In this document: in pieces, positions 42,008 to 53,364 of the stretch
How positions within the stretch are numbered: position 1 is the first letter of the stretch
How the letters are laid out: each line of letters starts with the position of its first letter
Assembly: GCA_963680875.1 (NCBI GenBank)
Contig: OY804586.1
Span: 52,982,203 to 53,046,202 of the forward strand
Length of the DNA stretch: 64,000 nt
Origin: Bathymodiolus brooksi
Taxonomy: Eukaryota > Mollusca > Bivalvia > Mytilida > Modiolidae
Direction of reading: 5' to 3'
Translations under genes and position numbers: made by a program
Notes under the pieces: generated by a model
The model's input: only the letters and a program-made list of their open reading frames with translations
Database searches by the model: none
Told to the model about the DNA's origin: nothing

Positions 42008-44509
42008 GACATCGCGCAAGATGTTGGTACCACGTCGTAATATTTGTGCATACGGATGCATACGCGTTTGATAAACTATCATATTCTCATAAACCAGTAA
42101 GTAATATATATCAAATTAAATAGTTAGTTCCAAAGATTGGTCTTTAAAAACAATTTTCGCCGATATAACAATAATTTCTCAGTGAGTAAGTGAGAAAAAC
42201 GCTCAAAGAGCATTTTTAACGCTGTGGACGAGTAACACAATTACGGATCAGTTCTGGTATTTCGAACCTCCCAAAAAAGTGGTGAACTGGAAAATCACCA
42301 GATTTGAACAATTACGTCATATGATCACCAGTTATTGTTACAGTCATGAAATAAATGACGTCATTTGCGTACTTTGGTGAGAATTGCCACAACAGGAAGC
42401 CGCAAAAGTCTGTAAACGCTCGTAAAAAATCTCATAATTGATCTGGTGAGTAGACGTAAATATGAAAAAAACATGCAAAGATCAAAATAATTTAATTCGA
42501 TTTCGGCATCATTCTTTTCATTGACTAATATTCTACACATTTCAAGGCGCTACAATAGAAATGGATTAATTTGTTAATGCTAATCACGTTAATCCAAGAT
42601 CAACCGAAGATGTCACAAAACGTTGTGCAACGTTTTCAAAAGATTTAAACACGATCAAATCTGATTACTTTTTAAATGCTTCGATGCTTTCGGAAAAAAT
42701 CTACCCTACATGTATATTCTACTAGTATGCCTCACGACATGAAAACAAAATCAAGCGATAATATATATAATTCTTTCCGCAATACTCCATTCTATTTTAT
42801 GGAGCCTCATGTCACATTCAGAAAATGTTGCTGTTTTTCGGTATTCGGATTCTTTGATACGACTTTTCAAAGATTTTATTGTCTAGCCTTGAATAAAAGA
42901 TTTAAAAATTTTGCTCATATTTGAAATGTGCAATTTGTCATGATCTTGATAGTACATCAAGAAATTTATTTTCCCTTACTGCAGCTTTGTACTTCAGTTT
43001 TTAAGATTTCGCAGTAAAATGTCACACTTTGTAGAAATGGCACAAGTTCGTGTTTGATTTTCATCGCATTCAATGTTTACGCTCAGGCGATTGCAACATT
43101 TCAATTAGATTAATAAACATATTCAAAATGTGCATTTTCCTGGAATTCTTTTGAGTATTTGATTTAATCGATACCTTTTGAAATAACGAAATGTTCCGAA
43201 ATTCGCTATGTCGTTGTCAAATGTCACAAGGCCAGAAAACAACGTCGGAGCTTGAAATGTGACGTTATGAAGAAAACGTTGCTTTTAAGATTGTTTATTC
43301 AAAACGAAAAACATGATCACCATTTTACTCACTATGTGCAAAATCAAATTGCAGAATATTTCCGATCGATTTCTTGTGATGTAGATGTCATGACGGATGT
43401 GCGAGTCAGTATACAAGTTGCCACTGTCTCGGTGATTTATCGAACTCGTTTCAAGACTTTGGCTACAGAAAAATAGTCAGAAACTTTTTTGAAACAGCCC
43501 ATGCGAAGGATCCCCAGGACGCAGCCGGTAGATTTTTGAAAAACCAAGCCGATTTAGCAGTGGTTAGAGGGAAAACATCAATTCAGTCAGCAAAGGATTT
43601 CTTTGATTTTTGTAATGAAAATCTCATCCAACCAAAGTCTGACGGCTGTAAGCGGAGGATTTTTAGATATATTGAAACTATTCCGCGAACCGAACCACGG
43701 CTTTATAAACCAATTCCAGCGATTCGGTCTATCCACCAAGCCGTTGGAATTCAAAAGGGCGATATATCAATAAGGTCTTTGTTATGCTACGCATGCGACC
43801 TGTGCCTTTTAGACTTTAGTATACAGTGTGAAAACCTCAAATTCATAGACAAGTTTGTCACATACAAGGTCATACCAGAAACAGTAAATGCTAACACATC
43901 TAGCTCGGATACAGACAACGCAGAAGACGAAAATGCAGCATTATCCGATCTCATTAGTAAAAAGGCAATATTTGCGGTTTTGTGCAGTTACACACAGTAC
44001 GATTTCTACCTGGTAAAAGCAAACTCTGAATCGTTTACGTTAAATCATGACAAAACAGACATTCTAACTCGAATTCGAACGTGATAGAAGGAAATTATTT
44101 TCAAAGTATAGACGGTGATCCACTACAATTTTCTTTAATTCGTCGTAAATTGGCACTAATACCAGCAGCCTCTGTGGTCTTTATTTGCGATGACGATGAT
44201 ATTGAAAACTCTAGCAGCGACGGGCTTTTAGTTAAGTTATTTGACTCTACCCGTCAAACTATAATTGACTGTATCAAAATGTATGACTATGTTCGATGAT
44301 TTACCTACATGTACTAGTATACTAATTAAATTGTTGAAATATGTTGTGGTCACTTTTAATACAATATATAGTTTTTGAGAAAAATATATTTGTATTTGTA
44401 AAAAAAATATCATGAACGTTATAAAGGTTAAATTACGTCTATGCGTAAAAAGCCTAAAACGTTACTTTTTGACGTTACGCTCAGTGGTACCAACATCTTG
44501 CGCGACGTC
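42008..44509 (+). mobile_element. DNA transposon with 26-bp inverted ends and ATGT target duplication
   Basis: The left end begins gacatcgcgcaagatgttgg and the right end is its reverse complement, with 25 of 26 positions matching (42008-42033 and 44484-44509). The flanks read ATGT on both sides (42004-42007 and 44510-44513). The 52-bp satellite continues outside both ends: joining the flanks minus one ATGT restores the satellite sequence, so the insertion site is clear. The length is 2502 bp. Inside lies a broken transposase frame on the + strand. A 4-bp duplication with a DGC..QY-type transposase would suit the Sola superfamily, but that assignment is from memory. The first 1.2 kb shows no convincing coding sequence. 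Confidence 0.85.
43252..44299 (+). pseudogene. Transposase, C-terminal part, frameshifted
   Basis: Three reading frames in series look like one protein. The first (about 43252-43400) ends with a HHFTHYVQNQIAEYF stretch. The second is open from 43380 to 44083 and carries DGCASQY, then FFETAHAKDPQDAAG and a long Lys/Arg-rich region. The third (44081-44299) contains a KLALIPAASVVF stretch. DGC..QY followed about 30 residues later by an FFxTxHxK...D..G motif is the pattern of an RNase H-fold transposase-like family that I recall from bivalves and cnidarians; the D of DGC would be catalytic. At least two frameshifts (near 43385 and 44080) and a stop at 43377-43379 in the second frame make it non-functional. 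The N-terminal part is not recognisable. Confidence 0.75.
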
Positions 44510-44584
44510 ATGTATGGTCTTCTAAATGGACGATACCTGGAAATGGCAGATCAGACATTGCATTTAGAGTGCTCTGACTGGACT
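44510..44584. repeat. 52-bp satellite remnant, right of transposon
   Basis: The sequence begins with the ATGT target duplication, then one diverged satellite unit (tctaaatggacgatacctgg, ggcagatcagacattgcatt) and part of another (ctctgactggac). It shows that the transposon landed near the right edge of the array, where the units are older. Confidence 0.85.
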
Positions 44585-44749
44585 ATTTATCATGTGACAA
44601 CAAACTGGTACTCAGAAGTTGTTGTGTTGCTTGTAATACTGGTATCATTCATCAAAGCATTTCAATTCTAGTATAATGCTTCTGGATGACAGTGGAACGT
44701 CTATTGCAAATATTGCTAATAATCCACGAGTATTTTCAGAATAATCCGA

Positions 44750-44990
44750 TGGAAGACACTATTGGATCAGGAAATGCTTACCCTTCCGGACCATCTGAGG
44801 ACACCTGCAGCTTATTGGTGGAGTCGGTGTTACTCAATCTTTTGTTTTCTTTCTATTGTTTTGTCGACAATTTTTTTTTTCATTTTGTCTTTCCTTTGTC
44901 ACTTGGTTATTGGATTATCTCCCCTTCATCGATTTACATGTACGTCTTCATGTATCTATATATCTATATTATTTCCCTGACGATGATTTT
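44750..44990 (+). mobile_element. Retroelement 3' region, subfamily A
   Basis: Contains ggatcaggaaatgcttaccc, ttccggaccatctgaggaca, ggtggagtcggtgttactca and atcttttgttttctttctat, with altered sequence downstream. Open frames of 70-100 codons here are not coding. Confidence 0.65.
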
Positions 44991-45289
44991 TTAAACAAAG
45001 GAAAACTTCAGCAGGTTTTCTATGGATTTTATACTGATATTTTTTTATATTTTTCTTGTTGTCATCAGTGTGATTATTATGTTTATTATAAATTATCTAT
45101 ATTTATGTTGCTGACATTTTAAAATACATGTTGTAAATTATAAAGAAAAGGCTTTAGGATAATGTAATAATTGCATGATCTCATTTGGCTTTGATATTAT
45201 GCAAATGAAATATATTTAAATATAGCTATACCAAACCCTGCATAAACTATATTATTGTGTAAACAGAACTTTGAATAAAGTCTCGTTGT

Positions 45290-45390
45290 AGTAAATATGT
45301 GCTAATTTAACCTGATCAAACCGAACAGCTGTCTATTCCGAACACACAAATTGATGTCAAGGAGTTTCTATAGACTGGTATCACTGTATG
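45290..45390. mobile_element. MITE-like fragment (ctgtctattccgaac type)
   Basis: Contains gatcaaaccgaacagctgtc, tattccgaacacacaaattg and tagactggtatcactgtatg. Compare 8620-8745. Confidence 0.45.
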
Positions 45391-45478
45391 TTTAATTCAT
45401 GAAAATAACAATTGTATAACCAGGATTTTTAATAAATTGTGTAAATGCACGGTTTTTTTACCAGTTTATAGGATTTAA

Positions 45479-45782
45479 GGACCGTCGTGGTCGTGGTCGT
45501 GATCGTATGGTAGTTGGATTTACAACTATCTATGCAATAAGTGCCTATCACCACTAAAGTTGTGAGTTTGAATTCCGCTCATGGCGAGGTGTACACGATA
45601 CAACATTATGTGATACAGTGTCTCATGGCGGGGTGTACTCGATACAACATTATGTGATACAGTGTCTCATGGATTTGTGACTTGACAGTTGTGACTCTGT
45701 GGTTTTCTCCACCAATAAAACTGATCACCACGATAAAGCTGAAGTATTGTTGAAAGCGGCGTTAAACACCATACCCTTAACC
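45479..45782 (+). mobile_element. SINE-A with 44-bp internal duplication
   Basis: Head gtcgtggtcgtggtcgtgat and cgtatggtagttggatttac; B-box region gagtttgaattccgctcatg. The segment ctcatggcgaggtgtacacg to gtgatacagtgt occurs twice in direct order. Tail ataaagctgaagtattgttg. Confidence 0.9.
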
Positions 45783-46195
45783 CAGATTACGGTTAATAAA
45801 CCATTGAACGATCCAATTAAAACAGTGTTGTAACAAATTAATTGTAATAGTTCTACAGCTGCTTTTAAATGTGTTCTTCCCTACTTGTTATTGTAGTGTT
45901 CTGATGTAAGGCTTTATTAAGATAAATAATCAATTATTTTTGTGTCTTATTTGTAATTAGATTTTGCCGAATACGGAGTTCGAAGTTTCTGCTCAGTAAC
46001 TTAAGTTTCTCTTTAGCAAATCATTTGAAATTTATATACAAAAGGTCAGAAACCATAAAAGGAAGGCCAATTCTTGTTTAAGATTTTACCCCTTTTCCCC
46101 TTCTGGAGTTATGTTTCTGTTTACTTTAGCCAGAAGCGAAGGCACCTTGGTCCTTTAGACATATTATTTTATTTTATTTTACCAGTTTATCTAGA
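45783..46195. other. Intervening AT-rich DNA
   Basis: A 40-bp stretch (ttattgtagtgttctgatgt, aaggctttattaagataaat) recurs near 46640-46690. No gene. Confidence 0.5.
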
Positions 46196-46197
46196 TT

Positions 46198-46412
46198 AAC
46201 ACGACGGGTGCCACTAGTGGAGAAGGAAGTGCTTACCCTTCCGGAGCACATGAGTTCAGCCCCGGTTTTAGTGGGGTTTGTGTTACTCGATCTTTAGGTT
46301 CATGTTTTGTATATCGTTTTCCTTTTGTCGTTTTTCTTTTGGTCATTGTGTTGTCTGTCCTTCTTCGATTTACGGATTCTGATTACCCCTTTGGTATCTT
46401 CAAACTCTTCTT
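46198..46412 (+). mobile_element. Retroelement 3' region, subfamily A, with 5' extension
   Basis: Contains cacgacgggtgccactagtg, gaagtgcttacccttccgga, gcacatgagttcagccccgg, tagtggggtttgtgttactc and ggtatcttcaaactcttctt. The best preserved example of the upstream block. A subfamily B end lies at 46575-46630. Confidence 0.85.
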
Positions 46413-46734
46413 GAACATCGTTGTTAGAGCAAAGAACTGTAACTCTTGCATACGTCTTCAAACTCTTCTTATTCAGAATAGCAGCGTTCATCATTGTTCA
46501 ATCAAAAGAGCGATATAGCAAATTGCTTGTAATAGTTCTACAATTTCTCTTAAACGATTTTTCACGGATTTACCATGCAGTCTCTCTAGATTGTCCATTT
46601 TGATAGCCTCCTTCGGTATTCGCTAACATTTATTTGCTATTGCAGTGTTCTAATTATAAGGCTTTAACCAGATAAATGATAAATAATCAATTATTTTGTG
46701 TCTCATTTGTAATTGGATGGAATCTATGAAGTGA

Positions 46735-46865
46735 TACAACCATTGAACTATTTACAATTTGATCAGAATTCCCTCTCAAATAAGAGATACAACCATTGAA
46801 CTATATAAGAATTGATCAGCATTCCCTCTAAAATAAGAGATATGCACACTGTACTACAGATAATT
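46735..46865. repeat. About 57-bp tandem repeat, 2.3 units
   Basis: gatacaaccattgaactatt, tacaatttgatcagaattcc and ctctcaaataagag are repeated with small changes. Confidence 0.85.
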
Positions 46866-46993
46866 GACTTTCACAAATCAATTCATTTACATACATACAA
46901 CTGTGAAATTGTTATTTTAATCAATTACTGTGGTGTTTTAGCTAAGCTGACTTAATTCTCGTTTTATCTCAAACAACTTATTTCTATTTACAA

Positions 46994-47190
46994 CTGTCAA
47001 TCCTGTATTAAGGGGTCACCTTTGAGACAAAGAAAAATGGCCTGATAAGACAGGTGACCTCTTAAAAGAGGTTCATTTCATATGACATTTTCTATGACAG
47101 GACAAGAAAAATACAGGTGATTGCTTAATAGAGGTGACCTTTGAGACAAAGTAAAAGTGGCCTTATATGACAGGTGACCTCTTAAATTAT
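46994..47190. mobile_element. MITE with internal duplication
   Basis: Starts ctgtcaatcctgtattaagg ggtcacctttgagaca, then gacaggtgacctcttaaaag. A second copy of the ggtgacctttgagacaaag to gacaggtgacctcttaaa part follows. Related to 31091-31278. Confidence 0.7.
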
Positions 47191-47699
47191 TTACATGTAT
47201 TTAACAAACATGTAGACACTATTTGCTTTCTTTTCTTTTTTTGGTGGGCCAATCTGAATGTCAATAATGTAATCCACCCGAAGTTCTCTGGATTGAATAT
47301 AGTTTGTCCACTGTGGGTAAAATCTCTCCAGACAGGACCATCCGCTAGTTGTGCATTCAATTTGTCCTTTAGACGAGACTTAAATGATAGGCATATGCAG
47401 AGTTCGCGACTTGTGTTAGTCCTGCCAGACATGACCAGCAAAATTTGGGCAGATTTTACCAAGGACTGACACAAGTTTGGTATTTTGCAATAGAAAATTA
47501 ATGAAGACTGACATTCTTTTCACTAGGACCATCAAGCCCACATGCAATTTCGCGAACCCTGCATGTCTTGTGAATGTTGCACTATTTGCACGTAAAAGAC
47601 AACTCGCAGCACACGCTTATGGACAACAGTGTGTTAAACTTTGTCGTTGGTGACATTTTGAACCTTTATTAACTAATGCCATATCACTGTGTATGTTTG

Positions 47700-49372
47700 T
47701 ATACTGCTTTGCATTGTTCTTACTGTTTTGTTGTTGTTGCTACATTGCCTTGCTGCCATACAATCGTAACTTTGTAGGTATTGCCTGACATTACTATCTT
47801 GTATTATTGCCATACGGCCTTGTGTTATTAAAATAATGTCTTGTGTTACTGGTACACTGCATTATATTACTGCCATACTTCCTTGTATTATTGTCATAGT
47901 GCTTGTATTATTGCCATAATACCTTGTTTCATTTTCATACTTCTTTAAGCTACTGTCATTCCGTCTTTGTTATTGCTATACTACCATCTATTATTGCCAT
48001 ACTTCCTTGTACTATTGCCATATTGATTTGTGATATTGCCATATTGTCTTATGATATTGCTATATTGACTTGTACTATTGCCATATTGATTTGTGATATT
48101 GCCATATTGTCTTATGATATTGCTATATTGACTTGTACTATTGCCATATTGATTTGTGATATTGCCATATTGTCTTATGATATTGCTATATTGACTATTG
48201 CCGTACTACCTTGTATTATTGCTATGCTACCATCTATTATTGCCATACTTCCTTGTACTATTGCCATATTGATTTGTGATATTGCCATATTGTCTTATGA
48301 TATTGCTATATTGACTTGTACTATTGCCGTACTACCTTGTATTATTGCTATGCTACCTTGTATTATTGCTATGCTACCTTGTATTATTGCTATGCTACCT
48401 TGTATTATTGCTATGCTACCTTGTATTATTGCTATGCTACCTTGTATTATTGCTATGCTACCTTGTACTATTGCCGTACTACCTTGTATTATTGCTATGC
48501 TACCTTGTATTATTGCTATGCTACCTTGTATTATTGCTATGCTACCTTGTATTATTGCTATGCTACCTTGTATTATTGCTATGCTACCTTGTATTATTGC
48601 TATGCTACCTTGTACTATTGCCGTACTACCTTGTATTATTGCTATGCTACCTTGTACTATTGCCGTACTACCTTGTATTATTGCTATGCTACCTTGTATT
48701 ATTGCTATGCTACCTTGTATTATTGCTATGCTACCTTGTATTATTGCTATGCTACCTTGTATTATTGCTATGCTACCTTGTATTATTGCTATACTACCTT
48801 GTATTATTGCTATACTACCTTGTATTATTGCTATGCTACCTTGTATTATTGCTATGCTACCTTGTATTATTGCTATGCTACCTTGTATTATTGCTATGCT
48901 ACCTTGTATTATTGCTATGCTACCTTGTATTATTGCTATACTACCTTGTATTATTGCTATACTACCTTGTATTATTGCTATGCTACCTTGTATTATTGCT
49001 ATACTACCTTGTATTATTGCTATACTACCTTGTATTATTGCTATGCTACCTTGTATTATTGCTATGCTACCTTGTATTATTGCTATGCTACCTTGTATTA
49101 TTGCTATACTACCTTGTACTATTGCCGTACTACCTTGTATTATTGCTATGCTACCTTGTATTATTGCTATGCTACCTTGTATTATTGCTATGCTACCTTG
49201 TATTATTGCTATGCTACCTTGTATTATTGCTATGCTACCTTGTATTATTGCTATGCTACCTTGTATTATTGCTATGCTACCTTGTATTATTGCTATGCTA
49301 CCTTGTATTATTGCTATGCTACCTTGTATTATTGCTATGCTACCTTGTATTATTGCTATGCTACCTGACATT
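47700..49372. repeat. 21-bp satellite array, roughly 70 units
   Basis: The core unit is ttgtattattgctatgctac c, nearly identical from about 48310 to 49365. The left part (47990-48310) has a 63-bp higher-order unit of three types (ttgtactattgccatattga; tttgtgatattgccatattg; tcttatgatattgctatatt). Further left it degrades. At 21 bp it is exactly 7 codons and lacks stops, so three + frames and one - frame stay open for 350-508 codons (for instance a repeated CIIAMLP). I treat these as artefacts. Confidence 0.95.
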
Positions 49373-49923
49373 TTCATACTGTATAGTTTTATTGCTATCC
49401 AGTGTTATTGTGCTCATAGATCTAAATAGTTTATTTTAATTTGGAACTCTTTTATTTTCAAAATAAATAGGAAAAAACCCACGGCCGTTGTTATCGAGTG
49501 AGTGATGCGGGTCTGGTATAATTCCTGAAGACATATTAAGCTATCGACAACAACAGCGAGGAACTGTTTAAAACCCTGTAGAGATTTATAAAGTGAATGT
49601 CTACACGCTGACAATTTAATTATTTATATAAAATATGTTTCATATTCGGCATCGTTTATCAGATATTTAATGGATGTTTTAATCTCCATTTTCCATCTTG
49701 TATTAAAGTTCAAACTAAAACCCACTGTCTTACCAAAGGGAGGGGGGAAATAGCGATAATAGATTTATTATTTGTCTCCGATGAATAACATGATGGCGAT
49801 CAGCAGAGTTGGATGCAATTAAATACAATTATATTAATATGCATGGCTTTCAAAATAATGACATTAAATTTACCCCATAAATATTATACATTTATTGCAT
49901 GCTGGTGAGGAAAATATTATACA

Positions 49924-50062
49924 ATTAATGACTTTTCATAAGGTGGACACTGTGATATATCAACCCCAAGGAAGTGATGTTCACCGAAACCAACGGCTGA
50001 GGTGAGCATCACTTCCAAGGGGTTGATAAATCAGTGTCCACCGAAATGAAAAATCATCAATT
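49924..50062. mobile_element. Hairpin (foldback) MITE
   Basis: aattaatgacttttcataag, gtggacactgtgatatatca and accccaaggaagtgatgttc pair with the reverse complement ending ccgaaatgaaaaatcatcaa tt. The loop around accaacggctgag is about 15 nt. Confidence 0.85.
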
Positions 50063-50582
50063 GTTTTATTAAATGACACATTCTAAGTGTAATTTTGGGG
50101 TGCAAATTGTGAATTGTTGCTGTTTCTTAGACATTTCCATTTATTCTTTTTTTATATGTAGCTGCTTCAAACCAACAAACACCAGTTTTCAAAGCTTGAC
50201 ATTTCTAATGTTTCAAGACAATAAAATTGATTAAGAAAAAACGAATACAATTTCAAAATTTTAACAAATAAAATTTCAAAACGTGTCTTAACTTCTGATT
50301 CTACTGACGAAGCTGCTTCGTTCATTTTTGTTTACTGCTGATTACCGAAGTTCGTTTGCAAGACCGCCTCTGATTGGTTGAGGTTCAAAATGTCGGCCAA
50401 TCAAATTTATCGATATTAATCAGTCTACTTGTTTCCCCTGTTACTATATTTGGGTACGTACTAACTGCGACATGAGATTTATTAACCTCACGCGCAAAAT
50501 TGTGCGGTGGACATGTAGTTCTGTTAGAGGAAGCAATGAACCTTCTAAACCAATCAGAATTAAGAAAATTCATAGTCATTTA

Positions 50583-50672
50583 ATAAGAAAATTTATTCAC
50601 ACAAGAGTATCATATTTCCCGAGGGCAACGCCGGAGGGGAATATAATACTCGTGAGTGAATAAATTTTCATA
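50583..50672. mobile_element. Hairpin element, arms about 37 bp
   Basis: gaaaatttattcacacaaga, gtatcatatttccc pairs with gggaatataatactcgtgag tgaataaattttc. The loop gagggcaacgccggag is GC-rich. A small open frame across it is incidental. Confidence 0.8.
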
Positions 50673-50689
50673 TTTCCTGAACCCGCATG

Positions 50690-51568
50690 CTATTAATGTT
50701 TTATTATACCGAATGAAACCAAGAAAACACATACATGTAAAATACTGCTGGCAAGCATATTTTAAGTCCATTGGAACCACATCCACAACAACATTGTAAC
50801 GGTCACTTGCAAGTGATGCGTTCCGAGTGCCTCTAACGTTTTCCTGTCAAAGAACGATAACTCTGGCGGGAAAACCCGCGAGGTTTCCGAAGGGGTGGAA
50901 TATGATATTTATTTCACGGAATATGATTTTTGTCCTGTGTGATCACGTGTTCTGATTTTCACCCATTGTCCAATCAAATTAATCTATTTATGGTTATTAA
51001 TATATGAGGTATAATAAATGTTATTATGTAGCTGCATATGGAATACTGAAACACGTGAAGGCAAAAACTGGTCATTATTTCACTGCGTGACGTCACTACA
51101 AACGGACAACGTCACAATCGTAAATATCACTGAGCCTTCTACAATTACATACAGGTTAGTTTATTGAAACATGTTATTAGCGTAAACAAACGTGGGCGAT
51201 CTATGAAAAAATTACTATTCCTTCATTCCGAAATATCAGAAATAAATCACTCGTAACCAAACAACCATGACAATTCATACGCCTGCGCGTATTCGTGAAT
51301 TAGTGCGTTGTTCGGCTACTCACGGTTTATTTTCGATATTCGGAATGTCTTCGTTTCCGTCGATGATCAAAAACGTGCCAATCTTTAAAATTTGAACGTT
51401 TTTATTATTCGTCCAATATTAATGCAGTTTTTATTTTTTGCGAAGATCTCAATCCAATAACCGGTTATTTTCCCGGGGTGTGAAAATATGGACAGTTTAC
51501 TTCCGGTCATATTGATCATACAAAAATGCCTTTATTTGAACTAAGTATGTAATAAAGTAGAATAAAAT
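50690..51568. other. Intervening DNA, no gene seen
   Basis: Contains several short GC-richer patches (gcgggaaaacccgcgaggtt near 50873, tgcgtgacgtcact near 51086) but no supported gene or repeat. Confidence 0.4.
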
Positions 51569-51631
51569 TGTTCACGCCACGATATAGCTGATATATTGCT
51601 AATGTTGGCGTTAAACAACAATCAATCAATC
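51569..51631 (+). mobile_element. SINE-B tail
   Basis: gttcacgccacgatatagct, gatatattgctaatgttggc and gttaaacaacaatcaatcaa form the 3' end of a SINE; the rest is absent. Confidence 0.8.
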
Positions 51632-52738
51632 TAATTTTAGCAGTGATTGATGTGCTTATTTTGTGTTGTAAGATGGGCATCAGGTAGTATTCCAATGGAT
51701 GTTTTTATCAGCTTAGGTGTTCGTGTTAAGCATGATTGCAGAAAAAAATATGGTGCTGTGGTCGTATCATGTTGTGTTTGATAGACCCTTTTATTGATAT
51801 TAGTGTTATTATTTTTTTGCTGGCTCAGATCTATGAGTCATTGTTCTGTATGCTCATTTCTCTTAAGTCTTAATGTTTTAAACTTTCTTGAAAATGAAAA
51901 GATATTTTACCATACCATTTCTGTCCTCAATGCAAATAGTTGCTGGGTGGCTTTAAAATGTTTGGGTCAATTAAACTAGTTTGTCATGCAATTGTCTGAT
52001 TGTGAATACTAATAGAAGGGGATCAAATAAACTTCAGTATTAGTTATTCAAGAAAACGATTAAAACAACGCTTTTTCAGCTATTTTTAGACAATTTGGTA
52101 GTTCTTTTGGAATTTTTGACATTGCAGGATAAACACAATATATGTACATTGTCGTTACATATAAAATTAATTTAAACTCGTTGCCAAACAGACAAGAAAA
52201 GTTCGTTTTTCTACCTGTTTCTTTCGCAGTTTTATAGACATTAAATTGACTATTTGAACGGGTTTAAGGTCAGCCATCAATCCGTTCTTGTGCAGAATGT
52301 TGCAAATAATGTACCCAACAGATATCTAATTTATAATGGTACATCAGATGTACTTGAATATGTTCCCTCCATTGGACATTGATAATTGACGGTTTGTATC
52401 ACGATAGCCTATAGATTCCATTTCTTAGAGTTGTAATATAAATCCAATAGTACCACCACCATCCGATCTATTAATATCGGTGGCTTTTTAATCAAGACGT
52501 TCTTTTATTCTTGTCAGGACATTCATTGTTGCTTCTGACAACATTTGTTTGTCGAATTTATCACATTTTGGTTATCATAGACTAATGTGATTTGATATAT
52601 AAAAAAAAACAACCGTGGGATAAATAAATAATATATTTACATTGGTCATATATTAATAGGCAAATAGATTGCAGACCAAAATGTACAACGACACTTTATT
52701 TAATCGAGATTCTTTTAAAGTATTTTACGTAACAGATT
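51632..52738. other. Intervening AT-rich DNA upstream of first-exon copy 3
   Basis: No repeat or coding frame recognised. If exon 53042 is a first exon, part of this stretch may be promoter, but I see no specific element. Confidence 0.4.
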
Positions 52739-53010
52739 GGTGTTTTGGATAACATTATTTCTAAATAACGGCGTGTATAGAATAACATTATTTCTAAATA
52801 GTGGTGTGTTTAGGATAACATTATTTATAAATACGGTTTGTATAGGATAACATTATTTATAAATAACGGCGTGTATAGAATAACATTATTTCTAAATAAC
52901 GGCGTGTATTAGATAACGTTATTTCTAAATAGTGGTGTGCATAGGATAAAATTATTTATAAATACCGGTGTGCATAGGATAACATTATTTATAAATAGGT
53001 GTGTAGGTGT
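52739..53010. repeat. About 33-bp tandem repeat just upstream of first-exon copy 3
   Basis: Eight or nine units contain ataacattatttctaaataa, cggcgtgtatag or tggtgtgtttagg. It stops about 30 nt before ATG 53042, so it would lie in the 5' UTR or core promoter. Confidence 0.9.
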
Positions 53011-53041
53011 GTTCGGATAACAAATCGTTTGAACTTTTATA

Positions 53042-53151
53042 ATGGACCGGATTACAGTTAATCGTTTTTCATTTCGGAGAAAGGGTAGTCATAAGAGAAA
53101 GGAGGAGCACAAAGAGCCAATATTTGATTATAGTAAACTGACCTATCTCAG
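53042..53151 (+). CDS. Putative first coding exon, copy 3 of 3 (unknown protein)
   Basis: This 110-nt exon starts at ATG 53042 and ends ..TATCTCAG before donor GTAGGA. It encodes MDRITVNRFSFRRKGS, a basic-acidic linker (HKRKEEHKEP) and IFDYSKLTYL, closest to copy 2 in the core and to copy 1 at the C-terminal end. It begins about 30 nt after an array of about 33-bp repeats (52739-53010), so the array would lie in the promoter or 5' UTR. About 40 nt past the donor the putative intron enters a retroelement 3' fragment and a T-rich tract. Length, phase and residue pattern match copies 1 and 2. Function unknown; an alternative first exon or a first exon of a tandem paralogue are the two readings. 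Confidence 0.8.
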
Positions 53152-53184
53152 GTAGGAGAACAGTATATTTCTAATATTTTAACT

Positions 53185-53333
53185 TATCTAGAGCAGGATA
53201 TGCTTACCCTTACGAAGCATCAGAATGCTCCACCTGTTTTTAGTGGGTTTGTGTTTCTCAATCCTAAGTGTAATGTAGAGTGTTATGTAGATCAATGTTC
53301 TTTTGTCTTTTTCTCTTTTTTTCTTTTGTTTTG

Positions 53334-53364
<31 letters not shown>

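Noticed and set aside
43001..43250. N-terminal part of the transposase
   Set aside because: I could not find a consistent frame upstream of about 43252, so I did not extend the pseudogene.
44441..44671. 76-codon frame
   Set aside because: Crosses the right end of the transposon into the satellite, so it cannot be a single gene.
47167..47474. Overlapping frames of 100 (+) and 95 (-) codons
   Set aside because: No motif, no splice support, and the opposite strands are equally open.
47903..49439. Open frames of 508, 371, 360 and 350 codons on both strands
   Set aside because: All arise from a stop-free 21-bp satellite; coding in four frames at once is not credible.
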